From positions 1-64,000 of the forward strand of contig CAZMMQ010000008.1 in NCBI GenBank assembly GCA_964567435.1: 64,000 nucleotides of DNA, read 5' to 3'. The notes beneath the pieces were generated by a model. It worked only from the letters and a program-made list of their open reading frames with translations. It did not search any database and was not told the DNA's origin. Within the stretch, counting starts at the first letter, position 1. The number at the start of each line of letters is the position of its first letter. The stretch is from RFSX01 sp964567435 (lineage in GTDB: Bacteria > Bacteroidota > Bacteroidia > Chitinophagales > Saprospiraceae). This document shows, piece after piece, positions 25,899 to 34,158 of the stretch. The translations under genes and the position numbers were made by a program.

Positions 25899-25906
25899 CA
25901 AATATA
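25899..25906 (-). promoter_or_regulatory. Bacteroidota -7 promoter box (TATATTTG) for grpE operon
   Basis: The minus strand reads TATATTTG, an exact TAnnTTTG box giving a 5' leader of about 55-60 nt before grpE. No good -33 TTG is spaced correctly. No CIRCE-type inverted repeat is visible. Confidence 0.4.
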
Positions 25907-25969
25907 TAAGTCTTTCAAGGACTCTGTGTATCTACTTGCTAATGCATTTAATTGTCGGAATGAGGGCTA

Positions 25970-26488
25970 TTATTTAAGCCTAGTGCTAAGGAAAGCATCA
26001 ATTTCTTGCTTTGCTTGATTAACGCTGATTATGTCTCCTTTCGGGCTAATGAGAAACTTAGATGGGACATCTGAGACATTATATTTCAGCGCCAAGGCAT
26101 CTGTAAGTACCAATCTGGCAGTCCTCACAATCTGATTCTTCCATACAAATCCATCTTTTTCAGCCGCCCTTTGCCATCTTCTATCATCTTTCTCTAATGC
26201 AATTGTCACTACTTCAAATCCTGATGCATCCTTGAATTGTTTGCCATTGAATTTATGATGCAACGCTACCAGGTTGGGGTTGTCTCTTCTGCATGGTGCA
26301 CACCAAGATCCCCAAAAATCCAATAATACATATTGCCCCCTTAAGTCAGATAGAGAAAAAGCACTACCATCTATTAATTGTGCCTCAAAGTCTGGAGCGG
26401 TATTGCCGCTATTGTGCTCAGGTCCTCTAGTAAGAAAGATATATGTGCCGAATCCAATTACCAGGAGTAAGGGTATGATTTTTTTCAT
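25970..26488 (-). CDS. TlpA-like thioredoxin-fold protein
   Basis: The 172-residue product has one N-terminal membrane or signal segment (KKIIPLLLVIGFGTYIFL) and a TlpA/ResA-type thioredoxin domain: APDFEAQLIDGSAFSLSDLRG, LLDFWGSWCAPCRRDNPNLV with the WCAPC redox pair, and the cis-Pro segment VSDVPSKFLISPKG. Such proteins reduce disulfides in envelope proteins, often in cytochrome c maturation. It starts 12 bp after the MtfA-like gene, so the two share a transcript. Confidence 0.88.
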   Translation of the reverse strand: MKKIIPLLLVIGFGTYIFLTRGPEHNSGNTAPDFEAQLIDGSAFSLSDLRGQYVLLDFWGSWCAPCRRDNPNLVALHHKFNGKQFKDASGFEVVTIALEKDDRRWQRAAEKDGFVWKNQIVRTARLVLTDALALKYNVSDVPSKFLISPKGDIISVNQAKQEIDAFLSTRLK

Positions 26489-26500
26489 TAGTTTGTCCTT

Positions 26501-27337
26501 TTAATTTTGGATAAATATACTATCCAGTTGTCTAGAAATCTCAGGCAATACCTCTCGACATTTTTCTTTTTTATTGAAGTATAAATTAATTATCACAGCC
26601 ATCGCATCCACTTTATTAAACCCCAATGTGCTGATTATCGTTCGTTGATCTAATGGTGATATCTTTTCTACCTTCTCCCAAATATCACTTGGTAAGTCTG
26701 GATAGTCCTCAGCAGGGTTTGCCTTTATAAATGCCTCAGCATAGGCATGCCAAGCCACATCATAATTTCCTTCTGGATTCATGATTGCCTTTTCGGCATG
26801 TTCCAAGGATAGTATAACAACGCCATCTTCTGCAAAAGTCTCCATTGTGTGCAAAAACTTATAGCGCGGTGAAGGAAATGGATGCTTATATAAGACTATG
26901 CGTTCCCAATCTTTGAAGTCCTTTTTTGTACGACGGAAGGTTATTGTTGTTGGAATTTGTGCAATCATCATTTTGATATCATACGGCACATTGCTATTGT
27001 CTGTTTCCATTCCTTTACCGGAAAAATCTCTCCCTTGTGTAAATAGATACAATTGATTATTGAATAGTACCTTGTCTTCGTCACTCATTGCCTTATATTC
27101 TGGATTGGCTCTATTAAGAAGTGTAATCACTTTTTCATCCAACTCTACGGGATTGCGGCTAAGCCACCAATAGTCTATCTGAGGTGAAAAGAGATAAATC
27201 AAAATTAGTGCCGTGAGTGGAATAAGGATATATTCTATGGCTTGTGAATTAGTATCGAGATAAATCATATACCCTAGCACCAATAGAGCTAGCGCCAACG
27301 GAACAGCAAAAATTATTGACAACTTATATATTCTCAT
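26501..27337 (-). CDS. MtfA-like membrane protein with degenerate peptidase motif
   Basis: This 278-residue protein has two N-terminal membrane spans (about 6-28 and 36-52) and then an MtfA (DgsA anti-repressor) type fold: LLNRANPEYKAMSDEDKVLF, the strand ERIVLYKHPFPSP, DGVVILSLEHAEKA and a C-terminal helical bundle. MtfA peptidases carry HExxH; here the aligned segment is AWHAYAEAF, in which the catalytic Glu and second His are missing. It is thus probably not an active zinc peptidase. First gene of a two-gene unit with the TlpA-like gene, divergent from tgt. Confidence 0.7.
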   Translation of the reverse strand: MRIYKLSIIFAVPLALALLVLGYMIYLDTNSQAIEYILIPLTALILIYLFSPQIDYWWLSRNPVELDEKVITLLNRANPEYKAMSDEDKVLFNNQLYLFTQGRDFSGKGMETDNSNVPYDIKMMIAQIPTTITFRRTKKDFKDWERIVLYKHPFPSPRYKFLHTMETFAEDGVVILSLEHAEKAIMNPEGNYDVAWHAYAEAFIKANPAEDYPDLPSDIWEKVEKISPLDQRTIISTLGFNKVDAMAVIINLYFNKKEKCREVLPEISRQLDSIFIQN

Positions 27338-27432
27338 CTGACAGCGTTAATTAAGGCGTAAGATACCATTCATCCATCATGATTTTATCCTGATTGATAT
27401 AAGTATAAACGATCTGGTGTTAGCTTTCCATC

Positions 27433-27440
27433 TATATTTG
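27433..27440 (+). promoter_or_regulatory. Bacteroidota -7 promoter box (TATATTTG) at tgt
   Basis: Exact TAnnTTTG match ending 7 bp before the ATG at 27448. If used, transcription would start at or within a few bases of that ATG, giving a leaderless mRNA. No -33 TTG is well placed, so this may be chance. Confidence 0.3.
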
Positions 27441-27447
27441 CGTGGAA

Positions 27448-28578
27448 ATGTCATTCACTTTAGAGAAAAAGGATGAGCACAGCAGCGCTCGTGCTGGCAG
27501 TTTGACTACTGACCATGGAAATATTAGGACACCTATATTTATGCCCGTTGGCACTCAAGCCACCGTAAAGGCATTGACACAAGAGCAATTGGCAAAAGAC
27601 GTCCAGGCTCAGATTATCTTAGGAAACACCTATCACTTATACCTCAGGCCTGGGGTCAATATTATAGAAAAAGCAGGCGGTTTGCACAAATTCATGAATT
27701 GGGACAAACCGATATTAACCGATTCAGGAGGGTATCAGGTATACTCTCTTAGTGACCGTCGAAAAATAATGGAAGAGGGAGCTCGATTTTCGTCACATGT
27801 AGATGGAAGTAAGCATTTATTTACCCCTGAAAATGTAGTTGATATTCAACGACAAATAGGAGCAGACATCATTATGGCTTTTGATGAGTGCACCCCCTAC
27901 CCCTGTGATTACAATTATGCAAAAAAATCTCTTGGATTAACTCATAGATGGTTGGACAGGGGGATTGAACGCATAGAGTCGACTGACCCATTATACGGTC
28001 ACCATCAGATATGGGCACCCATTGTGCAAGGGAGCACTTATAAGGACTTGCGAATAGCATCATGCGAGTACGTGGCCAGCAAGGGTCGAGAAATTAATGC
28101 TATTGGCGGTCTGTCTGTTGGTGAACCTCATGAGGAACTATATGCTATGACGGAAGTCTGTACTGGCATACTGCCAGAAGATAAACCAAGGTATCTTATG
28201 GGAGTTGGTTTGCCTGAAAACATATTAGAGTGTATATCACTCGGTATAGATATGTTTGATTGTGTCTTACCTACCAGAAATGCAAGACATGGCTTACTGT
28301 ATACATCCGAAGGCGTTATAAACATTAAAAATGCCAAATGGTCAGATGACTTTACTCCAATAGATTCTAACGCAGATAATCATTTTAGTCAGACATATTC
28401 CAAGGCCTATCTCAAGCATCTCTTCAAGGTCAATGAATTTTTAGGATTCACTATGGCCAGCATACAAAATCTGAGATTCTATCTGTGGCTTGTAGAGACC
28501 GCTAGAGAAAAAATTATCTCTGGAGAATTTGTACACTGGAGAGATGCCCTGTTGCCTAAAATCTCTAAAAGACTCTAA
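27448..28578 (+). CDS. tgt: Queuine tRNA-ribosyltransferase
   Basis: I start at the ATG at 27448 (376 aa); a GTG two codons earlier is less likely. The TIM-barrel enzyme exchanges guanine 34 for a queuosine precursor in tRNA. Seen: RTPIFMPVGTQATVKALT, TDSGGYQVYSL (base-recognition Asp), GGLSVGEPHEELY, and GIDMFDCVLPTRNARHG with the nucleophile Asp. The zinc site is absent: the usual CxCxxC reads ADNHFS, and the IHNL histidine is Gln (IQNL). It is followed 20 bp later by the LptF/G permease gene. Confidence 0.96.
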   Translation: MSFTLEKKDEHSSARAGSLTTDHGNIRTPIFMPVGTQATVKALTQEQLAKDVQAQIILGNTYHLYLRPGVNIIEKAGGLHKFMNWDKPILTDSGGYQVYSLSDRRKIMEEGARFSSHVDGSKHLFTPENVVDIQRQIGADIIMAFDECTPYPCDYNYAKKSLGLTHRWLDRGIERIESTDPLYGHHQIWAPIVQGSTYKDLRIASCEYVASKGREINAIGGLSVGEPHEELYAMTEVCTGILPEDKPRYLMGVGLPENILECISLGIDMFDCVLPTRNARHGLLYTSEGVINIKNAKWSDDFTPIDSNADNHFSQTYSKAYLKHLFKVNEFLGFTMASIQNLRFYLWLVETAREKIISGEFVHWRDALLPKISKRL

Positions 28579-28598
28579 GCTTACACTTGTAGTTATGT

Positions 28599-29732
28599 TT
28601 GAATACGTCGAATATTGTCATACAAAAACACGTTTATAATCCAATTATCAAAAAGCTAGATCTCTATATCATCAAGAAATATTTCGGCAGTTTCTTCTTT
28701 ACGATGTTGCTGATTTCCTTGGTATCAGTGGTGATTGATTTTAGTGAAAAAATCCACAAATTTATAGATGCCGACCTATCTACTCTAGATGTTATTTTCG
28801 GTTATTATCTGCCTTTTATTCCTTGGATAAATGGTTTGATGTGGCCGTTGTTCTCTTTGATAGCTGTTATCTTCTTCACCTCCAGAATGGCAAGAAATAC
28901 AGAAATAGTAGCCATGTTGAGTTCGGGTATGAGTTTTAATCGTGTTGTTATTCCATATATAATTGCCAGTTCTATTTTGGCGGCGGCACTATGGGTAGGG
29001 AAAAATTATATTATCCCTTATAGCAATAAGAAAAAGAATGATTTTGAGTTAGAGCACCTCAGCAAACGACATCTCAAAACTTTAAATACGGAGATTCATT
29101 TATTTCTTAGTGAAAATGAAAAAGCCTATATTAGGTACTATAAGAAAAGAGATACGACCGCCCAAGGATTTAGGTTAGAAACCTTTGAAGATGGAAGACT
29201 AGTCAAAACAATACAGTCAGAAAAGTTGATTTTCAAAGCAGAGCCCAACCATTGGACCATTAAAGATTATAAGATTAGAACCTTTAAAAACATGGAAGAA
29301 TCCCTAGTTATTGCTAAGGGTCAGACCATAGATACAACCCTTAATCTGATCCCGTCAGACTTTGTCCAAAATATGAAAATAATGGAAAACATGACAACAG
29401 GTGACTTGCAAGAATATGTGTCTAGACAATCAGAGAAAGGTATTTCTGCGCCTAAAAACTTTATCATACAATTGCATCAACGCAACTCTGAGCCGTTCTC
29501 TATAATTATTCTTGCCATAATAGGCGTTGCTGTTGCCTCTAGAAAGGTGAGAGGAGGAATGGGTCTGCATTTAGCATTGGGTGTTATTATAGGTGCGGCA
29601 TTTGTTGTTATCGGACAGTTCTCTGCCACCTTCTCAAATAACTTATCTTTGTCTCCTGCATTAGGTGCTTGGATACCAAATATCATATTTGGAATAATCG
29701 CTTGGGTTCTAGTCAAGAAATCACAACAATAA
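28599..29732 (+). CDS. LptF/LptG family permease (YjgP/YjgQ)
   Basis: The 377-residue protein matches the LPS-export permease family: N-terminal KKLDLYIIKKYFGSFFFTML, three membrane spans by residue 120, a periplasmic jellyroll-like middle (about 140-270) and three C-terminal spans (FSIIILAIIGVAVASRKVRG, GVIIGAAFVVIGQFSATFSN, IIFGIIAWVLVKK). LptF and LptG with LptB extract lipopolysaccharide from the inner membrane; I cannot tell which of the two this is. The frame offers only a TTG start (28599), since a stop lies three codons upstream. It lies between tgt and the methyltransferase gene, 20-21 bp from each. Confidence 0.92.
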   Translation: MNTSNIVIQKHVYNPIIKKLDLYIIKKYFGSFFFTMLLISLVSVVIDFSEKIHKFIDADLSTLDVIFGYYLPFIPWINGLMWPLFSLIAVIFFTSRMARNTEIVAMLSSGMSFNRVVIPYIIASSILAAALWVGKNYIIPYSNKKKNDFELEHLSKRHLKTLNTEIHLFLSENEKAYIRYYKKRDTTAQGFRLETFEDGRLVKTIQSEKLIFKAEPNHWTIKDYKIRTFKNMEESLVIAKGQTIDTTLNLIPSDFVQNMKIMENMTTGDLQEYVSRQSEKGISAPKNFIIQLHQRNSEPFSIIILAIIGVAVASRKVRGGMGLHLALGVIIGAAFVVIGQFSATFSNNLSLSPALGAWIPNIIFGIIAWVLVKKSQQ

Positions 29733-29753
29733 AAATATATTTAATAAAAATAT

Positions 29754-31370
29754 ATGCTGTCTAAAGATGTCAAACGAAAACTAAGAGGAGACCTATTCAG
29801 ATATTTGGATGGTTTGGTAATGGCTCCTGTTGCCTATGCCTTACACGAAAAAGGTGTTCTGGACTATCTGGTCAAGAATAAAACAGTCACTATCTCTGAA
29901 CTCACCAATCAATTTAATGCCAACGAAGGATATCTCAATGTCGCCCTTAGAATTATAACCTCTCAAGGATGGTTAGACATGACCTTGGATAATGAGACAA
30001 ATACTGTGGTCTATAGCCTGACAGATAAATCTAAAGTAGCCTTTGGCCATTGTCATTTATATAAAGATACCGTCGACCTACTGAAATTTTCAGGAAATTT
30101 TCATCCTCGCCTATTCAGACAACAGCCCTTTGATAAGTTGGTGTCTATTATGGATAAATACAAATCCAATTATGGTCTGACTAAAAGTAACGATCCACTT
30201 GTCAGTGACATCCAACAGCAAATTCTCAAACACATAGAAGGGAATATCTGTGCACCTTCTATTGTGGCATTAGGTATGAATGGTATGTTTCATAAGTATT
30301 TTATGGAAGCTTATTTTATGCCTGAAGAATTTCATGAGAAGGCAGAGAGCTTTCGCCAACTGCTCGATTTCTTCGCTCACCTAGGGTGGTTTGAGAAAAA
30401 GAATGACACTTTTGGATTTACTGAAGAAGGATTATTTTTTGCCAGGAGAGCCAGTGCCTTTGGGGTGACTGTTTCATATAGTGCCACATTCAGGCAAATC
30501 AGTGAATTGATATTTGGTAATCCTAAAGTTCTATGGGACGTGCCTGATGGTGGCGACGAAATCCATGTAGACAGAAAGATGAATGTATGGGGTAGTGGTG
30601 GTGCTCACAGCACTTACTTTAAGAAAGTAGACGAAATCATTATTTCCATATTCAATCGTCCTATAGATCAGCAGCCAAAAGGCATCGTCGATATGGGATG
30701 CGGTAATGGTGCCTATCTGGAACACCTCTATAATGTCATAGAACAGCAAACCGAAAGAGGAAAGTTGCTGGAAGATTATCCACTGTTTCTAGTAGGAGCA
30801 GATTATAATCAAGCTGCACTCAGGGTGACCAGAGCGAATCTAATTCAAGCCAATATATGGGCCAAAGTAATATGGGGTGACATTGGTAGACCAGACTTAT
30901 TGGCCAAGGACCTCGAGGATAATTATAGTATAAATCTTGAAGACTTACTTAATGTACGAACCTTCTTGGATCACAATAGAATATGGGAACAACCCGCAAG
31001 TGTACCTGAGGGAAATATCAGCATGTCAACTGGTGCTTTTGGATATAGAGGTCGTCGACTATCTAATAATGAGGTAGAAGAAAATCTCCTACTTCATTTT
31101 CAAAAGTGGGCGCCTTATGTCAAGAAATACGGATTGCTTGTCATAGAGCTACATACTGTACCACCCCATCTTGTCGCTGAAAATATAGGACGTACCGCAG
31201 CTACTGCTTATGATGGAACGCATGGATTCTCTGACCAATATATTCTAGAATTGGATGTGTTTAAATCCGTTGCTGCACGTGCAGGTTTGCATTGCGACCC
31301 ACAATATGAAAGCCGCTTTCCAAACTCGTCATTGGCGTCAGTATCTATAAACTTGTTAAAAGAACGCTAA
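29754..31370 (+). CDS. SAM-dependent methyltransferase with two tandem winged-helix-like N-terminal halves
   Basis: This 538-residue protein has two similar N-terminal segments of about 100 residues: MAPVAYALHEKGVLDYLV to YSLTDKS (about 23-105), and APSIVALGMNGMF to FGFTEEGLFFA (about 165-245). They resemble the dimerisation winged helices of O-methyltransferases. Residues about 300-535 are a class I fold with the SAM motif GIVDMGCGNGAYLEHLY and an acidic strand end LVGADYN. I see resemblance to the AprA/MT2-like methyltransferases of polyketide pathways, but the substrate is unknown and no biosynthesis genes are adjacent. It lies 21 bp after the permease, suggesting co-transcription. Its stop overlaps the convergent neighbour by 3 bp. 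Confidence 0.8.
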   Translation: MLSKDVKRKLRGDLFRYLDGLVMAPVAYALHEKGVLDYLVKNKTVTISELTNQFNANEGYLNVALRIITSQGWLDMTLDNETNTVVYSLTDKSKVAFGHCHLYKDTVDLLKFSGNFHPRLFRQQPFDKLVSIMDKYKSNYGLTKSNDPLVSDIQQQILKHIEGNICAPSIVALGMNGMFHKYFMEAYFMPEEFHEKAESFRQLLDFFAHLGWFEKKNDTFGFTEEGLFFARRASAFGVTVSYSATFRQISELIFGNPKVLWDVPDGGDEIHVDRKMNVWGSGGAHSTYFKKVDEIIISIFNRPIDQQPKGIVDMGCGNGAYLEHLYNVIEQQTERGKLLEDYPLFLVGADYNQAALRVTRANLIQANIWAKVIWGDIGRPDLLAKDLEDNYSINLEDLLNVRTFLDHNRIWEQPASVPEGNISMSTGAFGYRGRRLSNNEVEENLLLHFQKWAPYVKKYGLLVIELHTVPPHLVAENIGRTAATAYDGTHGFSDQYILELDVFKSVAARAGLHCDPQYESRFPNSSLASVSINLLKER

Positions 31371-31774
31371 GCAACACCAAGGTTCAACAACGCTAATACA
31401 CCACCCATCAATCCACAAAATAACAACAGATAGGAGCCGTCTATCAGAAAAAGTTTAAGTGATTTTTTCTGATAAGCATAGTGGATGGCTACTGCAGGCA
31501 AGCAATAAATTGCGGCAACCATTAGGCCGTGAAAGCCACCATGAATAAATGTCTGATCCTCTGGTGTGTGCATATGAACAATATAGCTAATGCCATATGC
31601 CAAAATACACATCATAAGAAAGGCTAAGCCATGTGTGATTGCTATGCCAGATTGTGCTTCTTCGTCAGTGATACCTGTCTCAGCTTGCCAGGCTTTGCCA
31701 AACAATGCCGTGTACCATAAAAATCCTAGCATAAAGGCTGCAGCTGCGGCAATCGGAATTTCCAAATAAGCCAT
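31367..31774 (-). CDS. DUF1761 family membrane protein
   Basis: I start at the ATG at 31774 (135 aa, MAYLEIPIAAAAAFMLGFLW), because a -7 box at 31805-31812 overlaps the longer start at 31807. Four hydrophobic helices are evident (about 5-22, 43-62, 76-96, 107-130), with the family's opening FMLGFLWYTALFGKAWQAE. DUF1761 proteins are small inner-membrane proteins of unknown function. It converges with the methyltransferase gene and overlaps it by a few bases. Confidence 0.82.
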   Translation of the reverse strand: MAYLEIPIAAAAAFMLGFLWYTALFGKAWQAETGITDEEAQSGIAITHGLAFLMMCILAYGISYIVHMHTPEDQTFIHGGFHGLMVAAIYCLPAVAIHYAYQKKSLKLFLIDGSYLLLFCGLMGGVLALLNLGVA

Positions 31775-31804
31775 AATATATGTGGTTCTGTTTTTCTGAA
31801 AATA

Positions 31805-31812
31805 CAAAATTA
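31805..31812 (-). promoter_or_regulatory. Bacteroidota -7 promoter box (TAATTTTG)
   Basis: Minus-strand TAATTTTG fits TAnnTTTG and predicts a start about 20-25 nt upstream of the DUF1761 ATG at 31774. No convincing -33 element was seen. Confidence 0.35.
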
Positions 31813-31857
31813 TTTGGACTCTCAGGTTGACCTTGGGACATATGGCTTTGATGGGTT

Positions 31858-32565
31858 CTACTCTTCATAGATGATTTCTCGCAGAAATTTGAGTACCAGA
31901 GATATTTCAAATGATATATTTCTAATCCTTGTCTGGGGCAAGCCCTGGTTGGGAAATTCGGGTCTGTCATACTGAAATGACACATCGGGACTGATAGAAA
32001 ACTCTATGGCTGGAGTAAAGAAGTCTGTACCCAGAAATTCAAATCCTCCGCCTAAAGTTAATCCGTAATTGAATGAATTGATGAAAATGGGATCAGGGAA
32101 AGGACAACGATTGACCGTTGTCGTTATAGAACAAAAGTCTACCAGGATCTGTTCCAAATTGTTGGATAGCGTATACTCTGCTCTCAATCCTAGTGTGTAG
32201 TAAAGCTTCGCAGAAAAATTGGCAGGCACTACTCTTCGTGCACCTACCATTAAGCTGGCATTTTGGAATTTGTACCCTGTCTGTATAGTATTCAAAGCAA
32301 ATGTGTTATTTCTAATACTACTACCTCTAGTATGTACACCGATTTGAGCAAACAAGGCTCCTCTGTCATCCAAATCTCTTGACTCAATGAATACATTGCC
32401 ATGAAATACCAGGAGAGCACTTCTGTCGTTCTCATTCCAATTTTGATTAGCAAGTGTTATTCCCCCTTTAGCTCCAAAATGATAGCCATCTTGTGCTATG
32501 AGTACGTTGGTAAGAAAGAAAATTATAACAACAGCGAATGTATATCTTATCATTAGAGACTTCAT
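31858..32565 (-). CDS. PorT-like outer-membrane beta-barrel protein
   Basis: The 235-residue product has a signal peptide (IRYTFAVVIIFFLTNVLIAQ) and a barrel pattern of the outer-membrane protein beta-barrel family: HFGAKGGITLANQNW, IQTGYKFQNASLMVGARR, KLYYTLGLRAEYTLS, FNYGLTLGGGFEF and a final strand NISFEISLVLKFLRE. A putative disulfide loop lies around FCSITTTVNRCPFPD. It begins 25 bp after the muramidase-like gene, so both are likely co-transcribed. PorT itself is a T9SS component, but this assignment is only by fold. Confidence 0.7.
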   Translation of the reverse strand: MKSLMIRYTFAVVIIFFLTNVLIAQDGYHFGAKGGITLANQNWNENDRSALLVFHGNVFIESRDLDDRGALFAQIGVHTRGSSIRNNTFALNTIQTGYKFQNASLMVGARRVVPANFSAKLYYTLGLRAEYTLSNNLEQILVDFCSITTTVNRCPFPDPIFINSFNYGLTLGGGFEFLGTDFFTPAIEFSISPDVSFQYDRPEFPNQGLPQTRIRNISFEISLVLKFLREIIYEE

Positions 32566-32590
32566 CTATGTCAGATTTAATAGCCCTAAA

Positions 32591-33499
32591 TTAAAATATA
32601 TATTCATCATCTATCGCGATGGTACCTTCCATTGGTGCTCTTGTAAATGCAGGCCTGTTTAACAAACTAATCTTCTTCTTAAGGTACAGTTTCTCTCCGG
32701 CCAGGGGCTCGGCATCTTTAGGAATTCTGTTTCTTAGTCTGATCTTTGTTTCGTCCAGATCATATATCATCGCAATCTCAGATACGGTTTCTCCTTTCTT
32801 AACTCGATGGAAAACCTGATCGCCTTTAAGACTGCCAGCTTTTCTTCTGCTTTGGGAAGATGTTGGATATTCCCTGACTTTTGGTTCTTCATAGACGACA
32901 TCCTCGGTTTTTGTGTCTGAGGAGCTTTGATCTACATCTATTGGCGACGAATTATCTGCTAGTATAGGTGCTCCCTGAGCTTGGTCATATTGGAATAACT
33001 CATACTTCTCGATTAGATTAATAAGTTTTCTAGGATAGGCTTTGTCTGTTGCATATCCTGCCTTTTTAAGACCATAGGCCCATCCCTCGTAGTCCCCTGA
33101 TGGGAGAGTAAACAAGAATTGATATCTCTTCTGGTCCGTCAAAAAGGCACTATGTGCATAAAATGATTGCTCTGCGCTATCAAACTTTCTAAAACAACTC
33201 TTAATCAATTGGCCTTCATTGTTATAATCATCGTCCTCTCTGTGGAATGTCTCTCCACTCCAAGCACCACCACATTTGATACCAAAGTGATTGTTGGCTT
33301 CAACAGCAAGAGTACTTTTCCCACTTCCAGACTCCAATAGGCCTTGTGCTAACTTTATACTAGCCGGAATACCTGTCCTTTCCATCTCAGAGATTGCTAT
33401 ACGCTTATATTTACTTATATAACTGATTGACGGGTTATCTGAGGCAAGCAGCGTGCCTCCAAAAACCATTATCATTATGAAGATCCAGGGGGTTTTCAT
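32591..33499 (-). CDS. Secreted glucosaminidase-type peptidoglycan hydrolase with LysM domain
   Basis: This 302-residue protein has an N-terminal signal (FIMIMVFGGTLLAS). A glucosaminidase domain of the FlgJ/Bax type spans about 25-165: YISKYKRIAISEMERTGIPA, SIKLAQGLLESGSGKSTLA with the catalytic Glu, NHFGIKCGGAWSG and KRYQFLF. After a Ser/Asp-rich linker, a LysM module follows at about 222-275 (HRVKKGETVSEIAMIYDLDE, then LAGEKLYLKK). It cleaves glycan strands in the periplasm, in cell growth or division. Upstream partner of the barrel gene that follows 25 bp later. Confidence 0.9.
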   Translation of the reverse strand: MKTPWIFIMIMVFGGTLLASDNPSISYISKYKRIAISEMERTGIPASIKLAQGLLESGSGKSTLAVEANNHFGIKCGGAWSGETFHREDDDYNNEGQLIKSCFRKFDSAEQSFYAHSAFLTDQKRYQFLFTLPSGDYEGWAYGLKKAGYATDKAYPRKLINLIEKYELFQYDQAQGAPILADNSSPIDVDQSSSDTKTEDVVYEEPKVREYPTSSQSRRKAGSLKGDQVFHRVKKGETVSEIAMIYDLDETKIRLRNRIPKDAEPLAGEKLYLKKKISLLNRPAFTRAPMEGTIAIDDEYIF

Positions 33500-33605
33500 A
33501 TTAAACCTTTTTATTATATAACTTGGGCAAAAATGGTGCCCTTCTTCCTGGTTAGTCTATTGAGTAGGTATGAAACGACAAAAATTGTCTTCTATTGTAA
33601 TTACT

Positions 33606-34013
33606 TTATGGCGCTGGTATTTCCTGCACCAGTTCAATCAAGATACCATTAGTGCCTTTAGGATGAAGAAAGCAGACCAACTTATTATCTGCTCCAATTG
33701 TAGGATTCTCTTGTAGTAATTTAAAGCCCTCTGCTTTTAATCTCTCCATCTCCATACGGATGTCCGTAACGGCAAAGGCAATATGATGGAAGCCTTCCCC
33801 TCGCTTATCTATATGCTTGGAAATAACACCATCTGAGGAAGTGGATTGGACTAATTCGATTTTATTATTGCCAACTCGGAGAAAAGAAGTAATCACATTT
33901 TGAGACGCCACTTCTTCTCTCTTGTAGGCCTTTGTATTAAATAATTTTTCAAAAAGAGGTTCACTTAGCTCCAAATCTTTGACAGCAATCCCAATATGCT
34001 CTATTTTCTTCAT
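33606..34013 (-). CDS. mce: Methylmalonyl-CoA epimerase
   Basis: At 135 residues this is a two-module vicinal-oxygen-chelate protein: MKKIEHIGIAVKDLELSEPL with metal-binding His6, VGNNKIELVQSTS with the first Glu, GFHHIAFAVTDIRMEM with the second-module His, and GILIELVQEI with the closing Glu. It interconverts the two C2 epimers of methylmalonyl-CoA, in the propionate and odd-chain branch. No mutase gene lies beside it. It stands alone, divergent from the sensor kinase gene. Confidence 0.93.
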   Translation of the reverse strand: MKKIEHIGIAVKDLELSEPLFEKLFNTKAYKREEVASQNVITSFLRVGNNKIELVQSTSSDGVISKHIDKRGEGFHHIAFAVTDIRMEMERLKAEGFKLLQENPTIGADNKLVCFLHPKGTNGILIELVQEIPAP

Positions 34014-34113
34014 CTTACTTTTGTATAAAACCTGTTTTGTTAAGGTATACTTAGTGAAGTAACCTGTTTCTTTAATTCTCAGTTAAAGGTAGAAATTCCA
34101 AATATCGAAAAGT

Positions 34114-34121
34114 TATATTTG
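34114..34121 (+). promoter_or_regulatory. Bacteroidota -7 promoter box (TATATTTG)
   Basis: Exact TAnnTTTG match with the expected transcription start about 30 nt before the ATG at 34159. It favours that ATG over the TTG eight codons earlier. The -33 region lacks a clear TTG. Confidence 0.4.
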
Positions 34122-34158
34122 TTAAGGTCACAAATTGGCACTCCAATTTATACTCAAA

